The translations under genes were made by a program, and so were the position numbers. Under the pieces are notes generated by a model. It was given only the letters and a program-made list of their open reading frames with translations, was not told where the DNA came from and did no database searches. From an uncultured Oscillospiraceae bacterium (GTDB lineage: Bacteria > Bacillota_A > Clostridia > Oscillospirales > Oscillospiraceae), in NCBI GenBank assembly GCA_947631215.1, contig CANRKN010000037.1, forward strand, positions 1 through 17,464: a stretch of DNA of 17,464 nucleotides. Direction: 5' to 3'. Below are positions 1 through 7,093 of this stretch, piece by piece; position 1 is the stretch's first letter, and each line of letters opens with the position of its first letter.

Positions 1-56
1 CTCGAAATCAGGTAGACCGCAAGGTCTCGTGGGTTCGAATCCCACCGCTTCCGCCA
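1..56 (+). tRNA. tRNA-Ser(CGA), 3' part only
   Basis: The window opens inside the anticodon loop of a class II tRNA. The loop reads CTCGAAA, giving anticodon CGA (serine, codon UCG). A 5-nt 3' anticodon strand follows, then a long variable arm (AGACC-GCAA-GGTCT), the T arm GTGGG-TTCGAAT-CCCAC, the acceptor strand CGCTTCC, discriminator G and an encoded CCA at 54-56. The long variable arm and the G discriminator both fit tRNA-Ser. The 5' half lies outside the window, so the identity rests on the anticodon loop and the 3' half. Confidence 0.9.
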
Positions 57-60
57 CGTC

Positions 61-130
61 GAAAGACCTCTGAAGATTCATAGTCCTGGCAAGCCAGGCC
101 TATTCATCGGTCAGAGGTCTTTCTCCTTTT
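61..130 (+). terminator. Terminator of the tRNA-Ser transcript
   Basis: A perfect 13-bp inverted repeat (61-73 with 111-123) encloses a second small hairpin, CCTGGC-AA-GCCAGG (85-98), and is followed by a T-rich run ending near 131. It starts five bases after the CCA end of the tRNA. The fit to an intrinsic terminator is good, although a 37-nt loop with its own hairpin is longer than usual. Confidence 0.7.
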
Positions 131-131
131 T

Positions 132-237
132 CCCGCAAAACCCATTTCATTGGGCTTTTGCGGGAGCCCTGGTTCTTTTTTCCTTCTCCCCATGAAACCC
201 GCATTTGCTGGGCTTTCATGGGGCCCCAGGGGGAGAA
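132..237. repeat. Two nested hairpins with exchanged inner and outer motifs
   Basis: Hairpin 1 (132-164) has outer arms CCCGCAAAA/TTTTGCGGG and inner arms CCCA/TGGG, with a bulged C at 155. Hairpin 2 (188-223) has outer arms CCCCATGAAA/TTTCATGGGG and inner arms CCCGCA/TGC-T-GGG, with a bulged C at 213. Both share the frame AAACCC...TGGG-C-TTT. The outer motif of each resembles the inner motif of the other. Flanking pairs (CCCTGG 167-172 with CCAGGG 227-232; TTCTCCCC 184-191 with the GGGGAGAA ending at 237) extend the second structure. They lie between a tRNA terminator and the end of a minus-strand gene, so they may act as extra terminators or be a dispersed palindromic repeat. Confidence 0.6.
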
Positions 238-245
238 CAGGAACA

Positions 246-269
246 CGGCAGCCACAAAAGCGGCTGCCG
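246..269 (-). terminator. Terminator-like hairpin after the 64-aa membrane protein gene
   Basis: CGGCAGCC (246-253) pairs with GGCTGCCG (262-269) around an 8-nt loop, 23 bases past the stop codon of the minus-strand gene. On the minus strand the stem is followed by a moderately U-rich stretch (TGTTCCTGTTCTCC) without a clean T tract, so this is a plausible but not ideal intrinsic terminator. Confidence 0.5.
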
Positions 270-292
270 CGTTATTTGATGAAGGGAACGTT

Positions 293-487
293 TTACTTTT
301 TGTTCCGCTTGACCTTTTCCTGCATGGCCATGACCACGCAGACCAGGTTGACCAAGCCCAGCGCCGCCGCGGTGATGCGGATGCCCAGGGGCAGCGTCTC
401 GTTCTCATACAGCACGAAACAGACGCCGAACGCCCCGGCCGCCGCTATGATGCTGACAGCCACCTGGATCTTTTCAGACAGTTTCAT
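293..487 (-). CDS. Small two-helix membrane protein, function unknown
   Basis: A 64-aa protein. A short charged N-terminus (MKLSEKIQ) precedes a hydrophobic helix at about residues 9-27. A polar turn with Glu and Asn (YENETLPLG) is followed by a second helix at about 35-54, and the protein ends in a strongly basic tail (EKVKRNKK). The expected topology is a helical hairpin in the cytoplasmic membrane with a cytosolic basic tail. The start is supported by AGGAGG seven to eight bases upstream of the ATG, and the gene has its own promoter-like site at 509-537. No family is recognised. It lies 70 bp downstream of the double-glycine peptide gene on the same strand. Small two-TM proteins in that position are often immunity proteins in class II bacteriocin loci, but here that role is inference from position and size only. 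Confidence 0.75.
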   Translation of the reverse strand: MKLSEKIQVAVSIIAAAGAFGVCFVLYENETLPLGIRITAAALGLVNLVCVVMAMQEKVKRNKK

Positions 488-508
488 TTCTTTCTCCTCC
501 TGACAGAT

Positions 509-537
509 ATTGTATCACGTGTGCCGTTCCGGCGCAA
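509..537 (-). promoter_or_regulatory. Promoter of the 64-aa membrane protein gene
   Basis: Read on the minus strand, the -35 is TTGCGC (532-537) and the -10 is TACAAT (509-514), with a 17-bp spacer. The site is about 20 bp before the ATG at 487 and just upstream of the AGGAGG. It lies in the gap after the peptide gene, so the membrane protein can be transcribed on its own. Confidence 0.55.
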
Positions 538-557
538 GGCCGGGAGCACGGCCAATA

Positions 558-800
558 TTATACCAGGCAGGCGGACGTGGCCGCCTTTTTGAACTGGCAA
601 TGATGGCTGCCGCCGCTTTTCGCCGCCTGTTCCGCCTTCGCGGCCTCTGCCGCCAGGTAGGGGCATGTCTGTCCGTTCTTGTTGTTGGCGCAGTCCGCGC
701 AGTTGGCCTTGACGAACAAAACCTTTTGGTCGGCAGTGCCGCCGGCGCCGCCGGTCACGGCGTCCAGGGTCTCTTCGTTCAGTCTCTTTTCCCCGCTCAT
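558..800 (-). CDS. Double-glycine-leader, Cys-rich peptide (RiPP/bacteriocin precursor-like)
   Basis: An 80-aa protein. Residues 1-18, MSGEKRLNEETLDAVTGG, match the canonical double-glycine leader: Gly at -1/-2, and hydrophobic residues at -4 (V15), -7 (L12) and -12 (L7), in an acidic context. Such leaders are removed by peptidase-containing ABC transporters during export. The remaining 62 residues contain five Cys (34, 37, 46, 68, 78) in the pattern CxxC...CP...HHC...C, an Ala/Glu/Lys-rich middle (50-62) and a short basic end. The start has AAGGAGG eight bases upstream. No maturation enzyme or exporter is in the window, so it would be an orphan precursor or depend on distant genes. CxxC plus HHC could also be a metal site, so a small zinc-binding protein whose N-terminus resembles a leader by chance is the alternative. 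No known family is recognised. Confidence 0.75.
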   Translation of the reverse strand: MSGEKRLNEETLDAVTGGAGGTADQKVLFVKANCADCANNKNGQTCPYLAAEAAKAEQAAKSGGSHHCQFKKAATSACLV

Positions 801-844
801 AGGTCAAGCCTCCTTATGTATTCTGTCTCTTTATTCGTTTTACG

Positions 845-879
845 GAAGCAAAAGGGCTAAAAAAATTAAAATTTGCTTC
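845..879. repeat. 8-bp inverted repeat upstream of the peptide gene
   Basis: GAAGCAAA (845-852) and TTTGCTTC (872-879) flank an A/T-rich spacer in the 5' region of the minus-strand peptide gene. A second dyad, CTGCCGG-CC-CCGGCAG (890-905), lies further upstream. I cannot place a convincing -35/-10 pair here. The repeat could be an operator or a leader hairpin. Apart from the terminator at 977-1018 I see nothing else in 801-1027. Confidence 0.35.
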
Positions 880-976
880 GCTCCCTGCACTGCCGGCCCC
901 GGCAGCAGGTCACCGTGACGGTATCTGACGGCCAAAGACGGCCGATAAACCGCTCTCCTCACTCCAAACTCCCCCC

Positions 977-1018
977 AAAAACACAAAAGGCTGCGGTTCG
1001 CAGCCCTTTGTGTTTTTT
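977..1018 (-). terminator. Terminator of the giant surface protein gene
   Basis: A strong stem, AAAACACAAAAGGCTGC against GCAGCCCTTTGTGTTTT with one mismatch position, closes a GGTTC loop. It starts 10 bp after the stop codon of the minus-strand gene. T-rich flanks on both strands make it potentially bidirectional. Confidence 0.85.
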
Positions 1019-1027
1019 ACGATTGTC

Positions 1028-4000
1028 CTATCCCTTGTGCGGCAGGCCGTCGGCCCAGAGGCCGGTGGCGGCGTTGTAGCTGCCCCACTCGGTGGTGTAG
1101 GTGCAGGCGCCCTGACTGCCGTACTTTGGGCTGAACCAGCCGGTGCCTGCCGCCGGGTCGCAGGTCCACCGCCAGCCGGTGAGCATCCTGCCCATGGTGC
1201 CGTTGGTGTTGTCCGTCTGCAGCATGTACCAGGCCTTGCCGCCCTTCAGGTCGTCCAGGTACTGGAAGCCCGTCAGCAGCCTGCCGTCGGCGTCGGCATA
1301 GTACCAGTTATTGGCCCAGGCAGAGCCGCCGTCGGCGAAGCCTATCCAGTAATCGCCCACGAGCTTGCCGTCCTTGAAGTAGTAGTAGGTCTGCTCGCTC
1401 TCGACCCACCGCCAGCCATTGCCGCCTGCGGGGGGCTCGATTTCGGGCCTGGCCTCTTCCAGGCACAGGATGGCGGCGAACAGCGCAAGATCGGCGTCAT
1501 CCACCTCCTCCTGGGTGGCGTCCGGGTCGGCGTACACGTCCTTCGCCTTTTCCAGAGCCTCCGCCATGGCGGCCCAGGTCTCAGCGGTGTAGTCCTCTTC
1601 GTTCAGGGCCTCGGCCTCCGCGATGGATTCCGCCAACAAGCTCTTGTCGACGGTTTCGGGCTCCTCAGCCTTCTCCAAAGCGTTCACGGCGTCGTCCAGG
1701 GCCTTCTGCGCGGCGTCCACGTCCTCCTGCGTGGCATTTTCATCGGCAGCCACATCCTTGGCCGCCCCCAGAGCATCCTCTACGCCGGCCCAGGACTCTT
1801 CGGTGTAGTCCTCAGGGTCCAGCGCCCCGGCGGCGTCAATGGAGGCCTCCAGGTCCGTCTTGTCCGCGGGCTCCGGGACCTCCTCCAGGGCGTCTATGGC
1901 GTCGTCCAGCGCTTTCAGCGCGGCGTCCACATCCTCCTGGGTGGCGTCCTCATCGGCGTACACGTCCCTGGCCTTGGCCAGGGCGTCCTCCACCACAGCC
2001 CAGGTCTCGGGGGTATAGTCCTCTTCCGTCAGCTCCTCGGCCACGCCGATGGAGCCCTCCAGTTCCCTCTTGTCGGCGGGCGCGTCCGCCTTCACCGGCG
2101 CCAGCGCGCTCACGGCGTCATCCAGGGCCTTCTGGACGCTGTCCACCATGGTCTGGGTGGCCCAGAGGTTGTCTGCCGTGCCCTTGGCCGCCGCCAGGGC
2201 GGTCTCCAGGGCGGACCAGCTCTCCGGGGTATAGTCCTCCTCCTTCAAAGCCTCCGCCGCCGTGATGGCCGCGTTCAGCGCGGTCTTGTCCGTGGAGGGG
2301 TAGGAGGGATAGTAGGGCTCGGTGTAGCCGATGGCATACACGGAGAACTCATTGGCATAGATGTAGATGAAGCCGTTGTCCCTGTCCGGATAGTAGGTCT
2401 TGTTGCCGCCGCCCTTGGCGTTCAGCTTTGTGAGCGCATCGGCTTTGCCGTCATGGTACCGGTACACGAGCACGTCCGCTTTGCCGGAGAAGTCATAGGG
2501 CACCACCAGGGTGATGACGCTGCCCTTGGTGTCGACGGCGCCGCTCGTTTCCGCCCCGGTCATGTCATCCCTTACGATCATCTCCAGGGTGACGTCCAGG
2601 TAAGTCAGGGTGTCGCCGGAGACGCCGGCCACCTTCCTGATCTCTTCGATAGCCGCCGAATCGCCGCTGTCCGCGGGCTCCACGGTCAGTGTTACCGTGA
2701 CAGTCTTCCCCGGCTCGGCGCTCACACCCGCGGCCACCTTGTCCAGGCCGCCCACAGCCACCGCATCGGCGCTGCCGGCCTTATTGACGACCTGGGAGGA
2801 CACGCCGTTCGCGGGGAGCGCGACCTCCGTCTCACCGGTCCCGCCGCCGGACGTCACCGTCACCAGCTTGGTCACGGTGACTGTTTTGTCCTTCGTGGTG
2901 GTAACCGTGACGGTATAGTCGCCGGGGGTCACGTTCTCGAAGGAATACTGGCCAAAGTCGTCGGTGATGGTCGTTCTGCCCTCGCTGCTGCCCACAGGCG
3001 TGAGGGTGACGGTGGCCCCGACCAGTCTCTGATCGTCCTCAGCATTGCTCGTCACCTTTCCGGTGACAGGGTAGGCGCCGGGCGTCTGCGAATAGCTCGC
3101 GGTGCACTTGGAGCAGCTGTACGTCCCATTGCCGTCGGACACCCAATCATGGACCTCGTAGTTGAACGGCAGATGGCAGTCGTCGCAGACCTGATAGTGC
3201 CGCCCATCGCCGCCGTCGAGCCACTCGTCCGTCTTTTCCGTGTAGTGGCTTCGATCGATATAGCCGCAGACATTGCACTGCCTGTAGGCGTGGAGACCGC
3301 CGCTGTCCGTCACCCAGCTGTTTTCATCATAGCTATGCTCATGATACTGGCTGCCGGCCTCAGCTTTGACGTCCGCGCCGCACTCGCCCATGCCCTCGCA
3401 GGGGCGCCAGTGGCCGTCGTCATCGGACTTCCACTCCGCCGTGCTCCACTTGTGGGTGTGCAGTACCTCCAGCGTGCCCACATATACGGGGCCTGCCGCT
3501 GCGCCGCCGTCGGCCTTCAGCTCAAAGTTCCCGCTCTCCACGCTGGCATAGACCTCATACACCCCCGGCATGGTGGGCGCGCCGCAGTCCTGGCCGTCAT
3601 ACTTATAGCTGACCGTGATATCCACCGCGGGGACCTTGACGGTCTCGGTCTGGAAGGCGCATATCTCTTCCTGGGTGACTGTGACCGCTGTATTGTCGTT
3701 CTTGCAGTCTTTCTTCCACCCCTCTGCGTTCACCTCGAACGTGACGGGCGCTTTCGTGACCTCCACGCTGACGCCGTTGTCGGCCGTGAGCTGAACGTTA
3801 TCGGTTTCAACCAGCTTATAGTACTTCGCGTCAGCGCCGTCCAGCGCCAGGGTGGGCACCGTTACCCTTTCATACGTACCCACATCTTTTCCTTCACTGC
3901 CATCCGCGCCTTTCAGCGTCGCCGGCCCGGGGGCGGTGACCGTCAGCGTATCGCCAGCGATACCCAGCGCTTCATTCCTGACCGAGACGGTGAAGCCCGT

Positions 4001-6844
4001 GAGGCCCGCGGTCCCGTCATAAGTCCTGGTACCTTCAAACGTAAACGTCAAATCAGAGGTCTCGATGGTCTTTTTGGCTGCGTCAAAGGTCAGCTCATCG
4101 AATTGGCTCTCCGCAAGGTTCTGGTCGCCGGCGAACTTCGCGGTGAATGTCGCCTTGAGCCCTTCGCCGCTCGCTTCCAGCGCATTTTTCAGCTGGGCGG
4201 GGGTGAGGGTGAACGTCGCCGTCCCGACCGCGTTAGCGTCAGCCTGGGTGAAAGTGGGTGTCCCGCTTATGACCTCAGCCCCGTTGTGCATGAGTGTCAC
4301 CTTGCCGTGCTGGCCGGTGTAGGTGACGCCCGGGGCCGTCACCGCCGCGGTGAGCGTCACATTGTTGTCGCCATAGGTCACGGCACTGGGGGAGGTGAGC
4401 GCGAGCGCCGTCTCGGTCTTCGCCGGGTCGATCGTGACCTCGATGGCGCCGCTTACGCTTTCAGCGGCGCCCGCGAATTTATAGCCGTCCACAGGCGCGG
4501 CCTCATAGGTGACCGTATACTTCCCGGCGTCCGCTCCCGTGACCTGGCTGAGCTCCGTTACAGTCCTGGAACCTTCCACACCCTCGGCGGAGATCGTATA
4601 ACGAACCGATTTTACATTTTCCCTGGTCTCTTGGATAAGCTGCTGCGCCTCGCCGGTGAAGGTAAGGTCCTCCGCCTGTATCTTATATCCGGCTCTTGTG
4701 ACCGGCACGGCCTCGCTCCGCAGTATGCCGACAAATGTTTTGCTCCAGGACTTGATCGTATACCAGATGTAGTTGCCAACGTCTTCGTTTCTTATCGTGT
4801 AGGAGGTTTCGTCTTCGTCGTAGCTGATCACGTCGTTGTTGTTATACGGTTCACTGCCGCGATGCCAATAATAATGATAGTCATCGTTGCTCCCGCGTAT
4901 CGGATCGACGCGCACGATGTCGCCGACGTTCAAGCCGCCTTCGTTTCCGCCTGTGATAGCTGCCCTCCCGCTGACCACAGACAGGCCCTCGGAGGGATTC
5001 GTCCTGAATATCTTATTCTCCTGGCTGGCCAAATTGCGGACATAGGCGGTATATCCTTCATTCCTGTCATAGCTAAACGTCAGCGTCCCACCATTGCCGG
5101 TCCGCCAGTCTTTTTCCGTCGGGGTCCCTCTGGTGATCGCGTACTGTAAATTGGAGTTGGTGCCCCCCAGCCAGATCCCTGTGCTGTCCACGACCAGGTC
5201 TATAAACGCTGTTAAGTCAGAGCCTCTGTATCCCCCCCGTGTAAGGGTCCACTCTGCCCATTCAGACTCCGTATGGTTGTTGTCCCCTATCCTGCAGACA
5301 GAGATCGCTGCCCCTTCGCCGTCGAGAGACTCGGTGATCTTGACAATATTACCCTGGGGCAGATCCGTGCCATTGATTTTTATCTTATACCTTTCATCTG
5401 TGTGCGTGATCGTTTCGTTCACATAGTCGATGCTGTAGCCTTCCGTGCCATTCGGCTTAGCCCACTGCACCATGTTGATGGTAGTTGCGATATAGGCCGG
5501 GGCTTTTTCCTTGTATACTTTGCCGCTCGTTATCTTCCACCAGACATAGTAGGTACCGGCGTCGGTCCCTCTAGGTATCTTCGACGTGAACTCTTCGGTC
5601 GGTCCCTCCCTCGTGCCCAAGGCGTAAAGCACTTGGCCGACATTGTCATATGTCCAGCCTTCCGCCATCAACAGCGAATGCGACTCGTTAGTATATGTCA
5701 GATTCAGAGGATACGCCGACGGCGCCTCGTAATCACTGGTGAGGATCCCTCTCTTCTCCACGACCGTGACATTTTGGAGCGAACCGCTCGCCGGATCGCG
5801 GTACTCGCCATTTTCCGAGAAGTAGTGATCGTTATCCTCCACTATCAGCTTGCTGTCCGTGCTGCCTGTGATGCGCCCATAATGGGTGCCGGCGGCGGCC
5901 GTCACCGTACCTTCGAGGCCGGTGATGTCCAGGGCGTCAATGGAAGTGCTTTCGCCGGAGATGGTCATCGCGCCGGCGCCTGTGGCGGTCATGGTCCCGA
6001 CCTTGCAGTTGGCGATCTTCGCCTTGACGCCGGACATGTCCAGGGTCCCGATCTCACAGTTGGTGATCTCCACCTCGATGCCGGACATGCTCAGGGTCCC
6101 GATCTTGCAGTTGGAGATGGTCACCGTGCCGCTGTTGACCGTCAGGTTTGTGACCGTGCCGCCGGAGATGGTCACCGTGCCGCTGTTGACCGTCATTTTG
6201 CTGACCGTGCCGCCTTCCACATTCACCGTGCCGCCTTCCACACGGATGGCGTCTTGGGCCGGGTCCGCGTGCTCCACGCTCGCGTTGTCCCGGATGGTCA
6301 GGCTGTTACTCGTGACCGGGATGACGGCCCCCTTAGTCCACGCCTCAGCGTAGATACGGACGCTGCCCGCCAGGATCAGATCATAGCCTGCCACCTGAAA
6401 CACGGTGGCGCCATTACTGTTGTGGAGGCTATTGCCGGAGGGGCTTGTGACAGTGACGGTGTCAGGGCTGCCGGACAACGGCGGCCGTCCCCCCGGTAAT
6501 GTTAAGGGGGCCGTCACCGCGGCGTCCCCGTTCAGCGTGAGGGTACCGGTTCCGGTCATATCCCATGCCCTCTCAAACGTAGGAACGCTGCCAGGATACG
6601 TTACATCCGATATAGGCATGGGTTCGTCCGTCGGCTCCTCCGGCGCCACCGACGCAAGGTCCGGCGCGTCCGTGACCGCGTCCGCGGGCTCTTCCTCCAT
6701 GGGCGCAGGGTCCTCCGGCGCCGGGGCTATAGGCGCGGCGATGCTCTCCTCCGCCGGGAGAAACTCCTCCGCCCCGAAGGCGGGCGCCGCCAGGCCCAGG
6801 GTCATCACCACCGCCAGAAACAGGCTCAAAGCGCGCTTTTTCAT
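1028..6844 (-). CDS. Giant secreted modular surface protein (adhesin-like) with FIVAR and cell-wall-binding repeats
   Basis: A 1938-aa protein with a signal peptide (MKKRALSLFLAVVMTLGLAAPAFGA, cleavage near 25). In order: an acidic Pro/Glu-rich linker (27-76); a predicted beta-helix with 17-residue coils (about 212-297); an Ig/MBG-like segment with a GTYYVWWKI motif (376-458); further Ig-like domains (about 718-805 and 821-915); a YDG-type domain containing RTYDGTAGL (about 928-1015); a Cys/His-rich region with CxxC knuckles (about 1129-1250); a carboxypeptidase-regulatory-like domain (1255-1333); a domain ending in FSVYAIGY; four FIVAR repeats of about 70 aa (1518-1800), each with EEDYTxExW and QxxVDxAxxALDDA; and choline/glucan-binding-type repeats rich in GW and YY (1803-1938). 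No LPxTG motif is present, so retention is probably through the C-terminal repeats. AAGGAGG lies nine bases before the ATG. Host or wall adhesion is inferred; no enzyme domain is seen. The promoter carries a poly-G tract. Confidence 0.92.
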   Translation of the reverse strand: MKKRALSLFLAVVMTLGLAAPAFGAEEFLPAEESIAAPIAPAPEDPAPMEEEPADAVTDAPDLASVAPEEPTDEPMPISDVTYPGSVPTFERAWDMTGTGTLTLNGDAAVTAPLTLPGGRPPLSGSPDTVTVTSPSGNSLHNSNGATVFQVAGYDLILAGSVRIYAEAWTKGAVIPVTSNSLTIRDNASVEHADPAQDAIRVEGGTVNVEGGTVSKMTVNSGTVTISGGTVTNLTVNSGTVTISNCKIGTLSMSGIEVEITNCEIGTLDMSGVKAKIANCKVGTMTATGAGAMTISGESTSIDALDITGLEGTVTAAAGTHYGRITGSTDSKLIVEDNDHYFSENGEYRDPASGSLQNVTVVEKRGILTSDYEAPSAYPLNLTYTNESHSLLMAEGWTYDNVGQVLYALGTREGPTEEFTSKIPRGTDAGTYYVWWKITSGKVYKEKAPAYIATTINMVQWAKPNGTEGYSIDYVNETITHTDERYKIKINGTDLPQGNIVKITESLDGEGAAISVCRIGDNNHTESEWAEWTLTRGGYRGSDLTAFIDLVVDSTGIWLGGTNSNLQYAITRGTPTEKDWRTGNGGTLTFSYDRNEGYTAYVRNLASQENKIFRTNPSEGLSVVSGRAAITGGNEGGLNVGDIVRVDPIRGSNDDYHYYWHRGSEPYNNNDVISYDEDETSYTIRNEDVGNYIWYTIKSWSKTFVGILRSEAVPVTRAGYKIQAEDLTFTGEAQQLIQETRENVKSVRYTISAEGVEGSRTVTELSQVTGADAGKYTVTYEAAPVDGYKFAGAAESVSGAIEVTIDPAKTETALALTSPSAVTYGDNNVTLTAAVTAPGVTYTGQHGKVTLMHNGAEVISGTPTFTQADANAVGTATFTLTPAQLKNALEASGEGLKATFTAKFAGDQNLAESQFDELTFDAAKKTIETSDLTFTFEGTRTYDGTAGLTGFTVSVRNEALGIAGDTLTVTAPGPATLKGADGSEGKDVGTYERVTVPTLALDGADAKYYKLVETDNVQLTADNGVSVEVTKAPVTFEVNAEGWKKDCKNDNTAVTVTQEEICAFQTETVKVPAVDITVSYKYDGQDCGAPTMPGVYEVYASVESGNFELKADGGAAAGPVYVGTLEVLHTHKWSTAEWKSDDDGHWRPCEGMGECGADVKAEAGSQYHEHSYDENSWVTDSGGLHAYRQCNVCGYIDRSHYTEKTDEWLDGGDGRHYQVCDDCHLPFNYEVHDWVSDGNGTYSCSKCTASYSQTPGAYPVTGKVTSNAEDDQRLVGATVTLTPVGSSEGRTTITDDFGQYSFENVTPGDYTVTVTTTKDKTVTVTKLVTVTSGGGTGETEVALPANGVSSQVVNKAGSADAVAVGGLDKVAAGVSAEPGKTVTVTLTVEPADSGDSAAIEEIRKVAGVSGDTLTYLDVTLEMIVRDDMTGAETSGAVDTKGSVITLVVPYDFSGKADVLVYRYHDGKADALTKLNAKGGGNKTYYPDRDNGFIYIYANEFSVYAIGYTEPYYPSYPSTDKTALNAAITAAEALKEEDYTPESWSALETALAAAKGTADNLWATQTMVDSVQKALDDAVSALAPVKADAPADKRELEGSIGVAEELTEEDYTPETWAVVEDALAKARDVYADEDATQEDVDAALKALDDAIDALEEVPEPADKTDLEASIDAAGALDPEDYTEESWAGVEDALGAAKDVAADENATQEDVDAAQKALDDAVNALEKAEEPETVDKSLLAESIAEAEALNEEDYTAETWAAMAEALEKAKDVYADPDATQEEVDDADLALFAAILCLEEARPEIEPPAGGNGWRWVESEQTYYYFKDGKLVGDYWIGFADGGSAWANNWYYADADGRLLTGFQYLDDLKGGKAWYMLQTDNTNGTMGRMLTGWRWTCDPAAGTGWFSPKYGSQGACTYTTEWGSYNAATGLWADGLPHKG
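6113..6195 (-). repeat. Exact 32-bp intragenic direct repeat, 51-bp period
   Basis: The same 32 bases occur at 6113-6144 and 6164-6195, offset by 51 bp (17 codons). They encode two neighbouring beta-helix coils, each with LTVNSGTVTIS or MTVNSGTVTIS. Three further, diverged 17-18-residue coils follow, starting CKIGTL, CEIGTL and CKVGTM. The near-identity of the first two indicates recent duplication, and recombination could change coil number in frame. Confidence 0.8.
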
Positions 6845-6900
6845 ATATGTACCCCTCCTTGGATGCTTTTTGGGTATATGAACGCATTATGTCATTTTTC

Positions 6901-6929
6901 ATTGTAACCCCCCCCCCGCGGGATTTCAA
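6901..6929 (-). promoter_or_regulatory. Surface protein promoter with G10 tract in the spacer
   Basis: On the minus strand: -35 TTGAAA (6924-6929), a 17-bp spacer (6907-6923) composed of TCCCGC, ten G and T, then -10 TACAAT (6901-6906). Both hexamers match the sigma-70/sigma-A consensus at 5 of 6 positions. The predicted transcription start is near 6894, giving a leader of about 50 nt before the ATG at 6844. A mononucleotide run inside the spacer means that slippage would change -35/-10 spacing and promoter strength. A CATAAT at 6886-6891 is an alternative -10, but it has no usable -35 because that position falls in the G tract. Confidence 0.7.
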
Positions 6930-7030
6930 CGGCAATTCGGGTTCGATTTTCCCCATTTCGGGACAGAGACAGAGACGCAGAAAGGGCGCGGCCCTCAGCC
7001 CGGGGCTCCGGCCAGGAAAAAAGTTTTGCC

Positions 7031-7059
7031 TTGCCGCGGAAAGCGGGGCGTGGTATATT
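7031..7059 (+). promoter_or_regulatory. Promoter of the DUF1295 gene
   Basis: TTGCCG (7031-7036), a 17-bp spacer and TATATT (7054-7059), 35 bp before the ATG at 7094. It diverges from the surface protein promoter about 100 bp away. The stretch 6930-7030 between them is GC-rich with no other clear signal. Confidence 0.6.
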
Positions 7060-7093
7060 GGCCATAAACTGACTGATCAGGGAGGAAAATAAG

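Noticed and set aside
1010..5149. A 1379-codon open frame on the plus strand
   Set aside because: It lies entirely opposite the surface protein gene. High GC and biased third positions remove stops from the antisense frame; the translation is low in complexity, has no domains, and there is no ribosome site or promoter. The minus-strand reading has a signal peptide and recognisable repeats.
5273..6499. A 408-codon plus-strand frame with repetitive GDGHRAAVDR and DLAVGDLHLDAGH motifs
   Set aside because: The repeats are the mirror image of the 17-residue beta-helix coils encoded on the minus strand, not an independent repeat protein.
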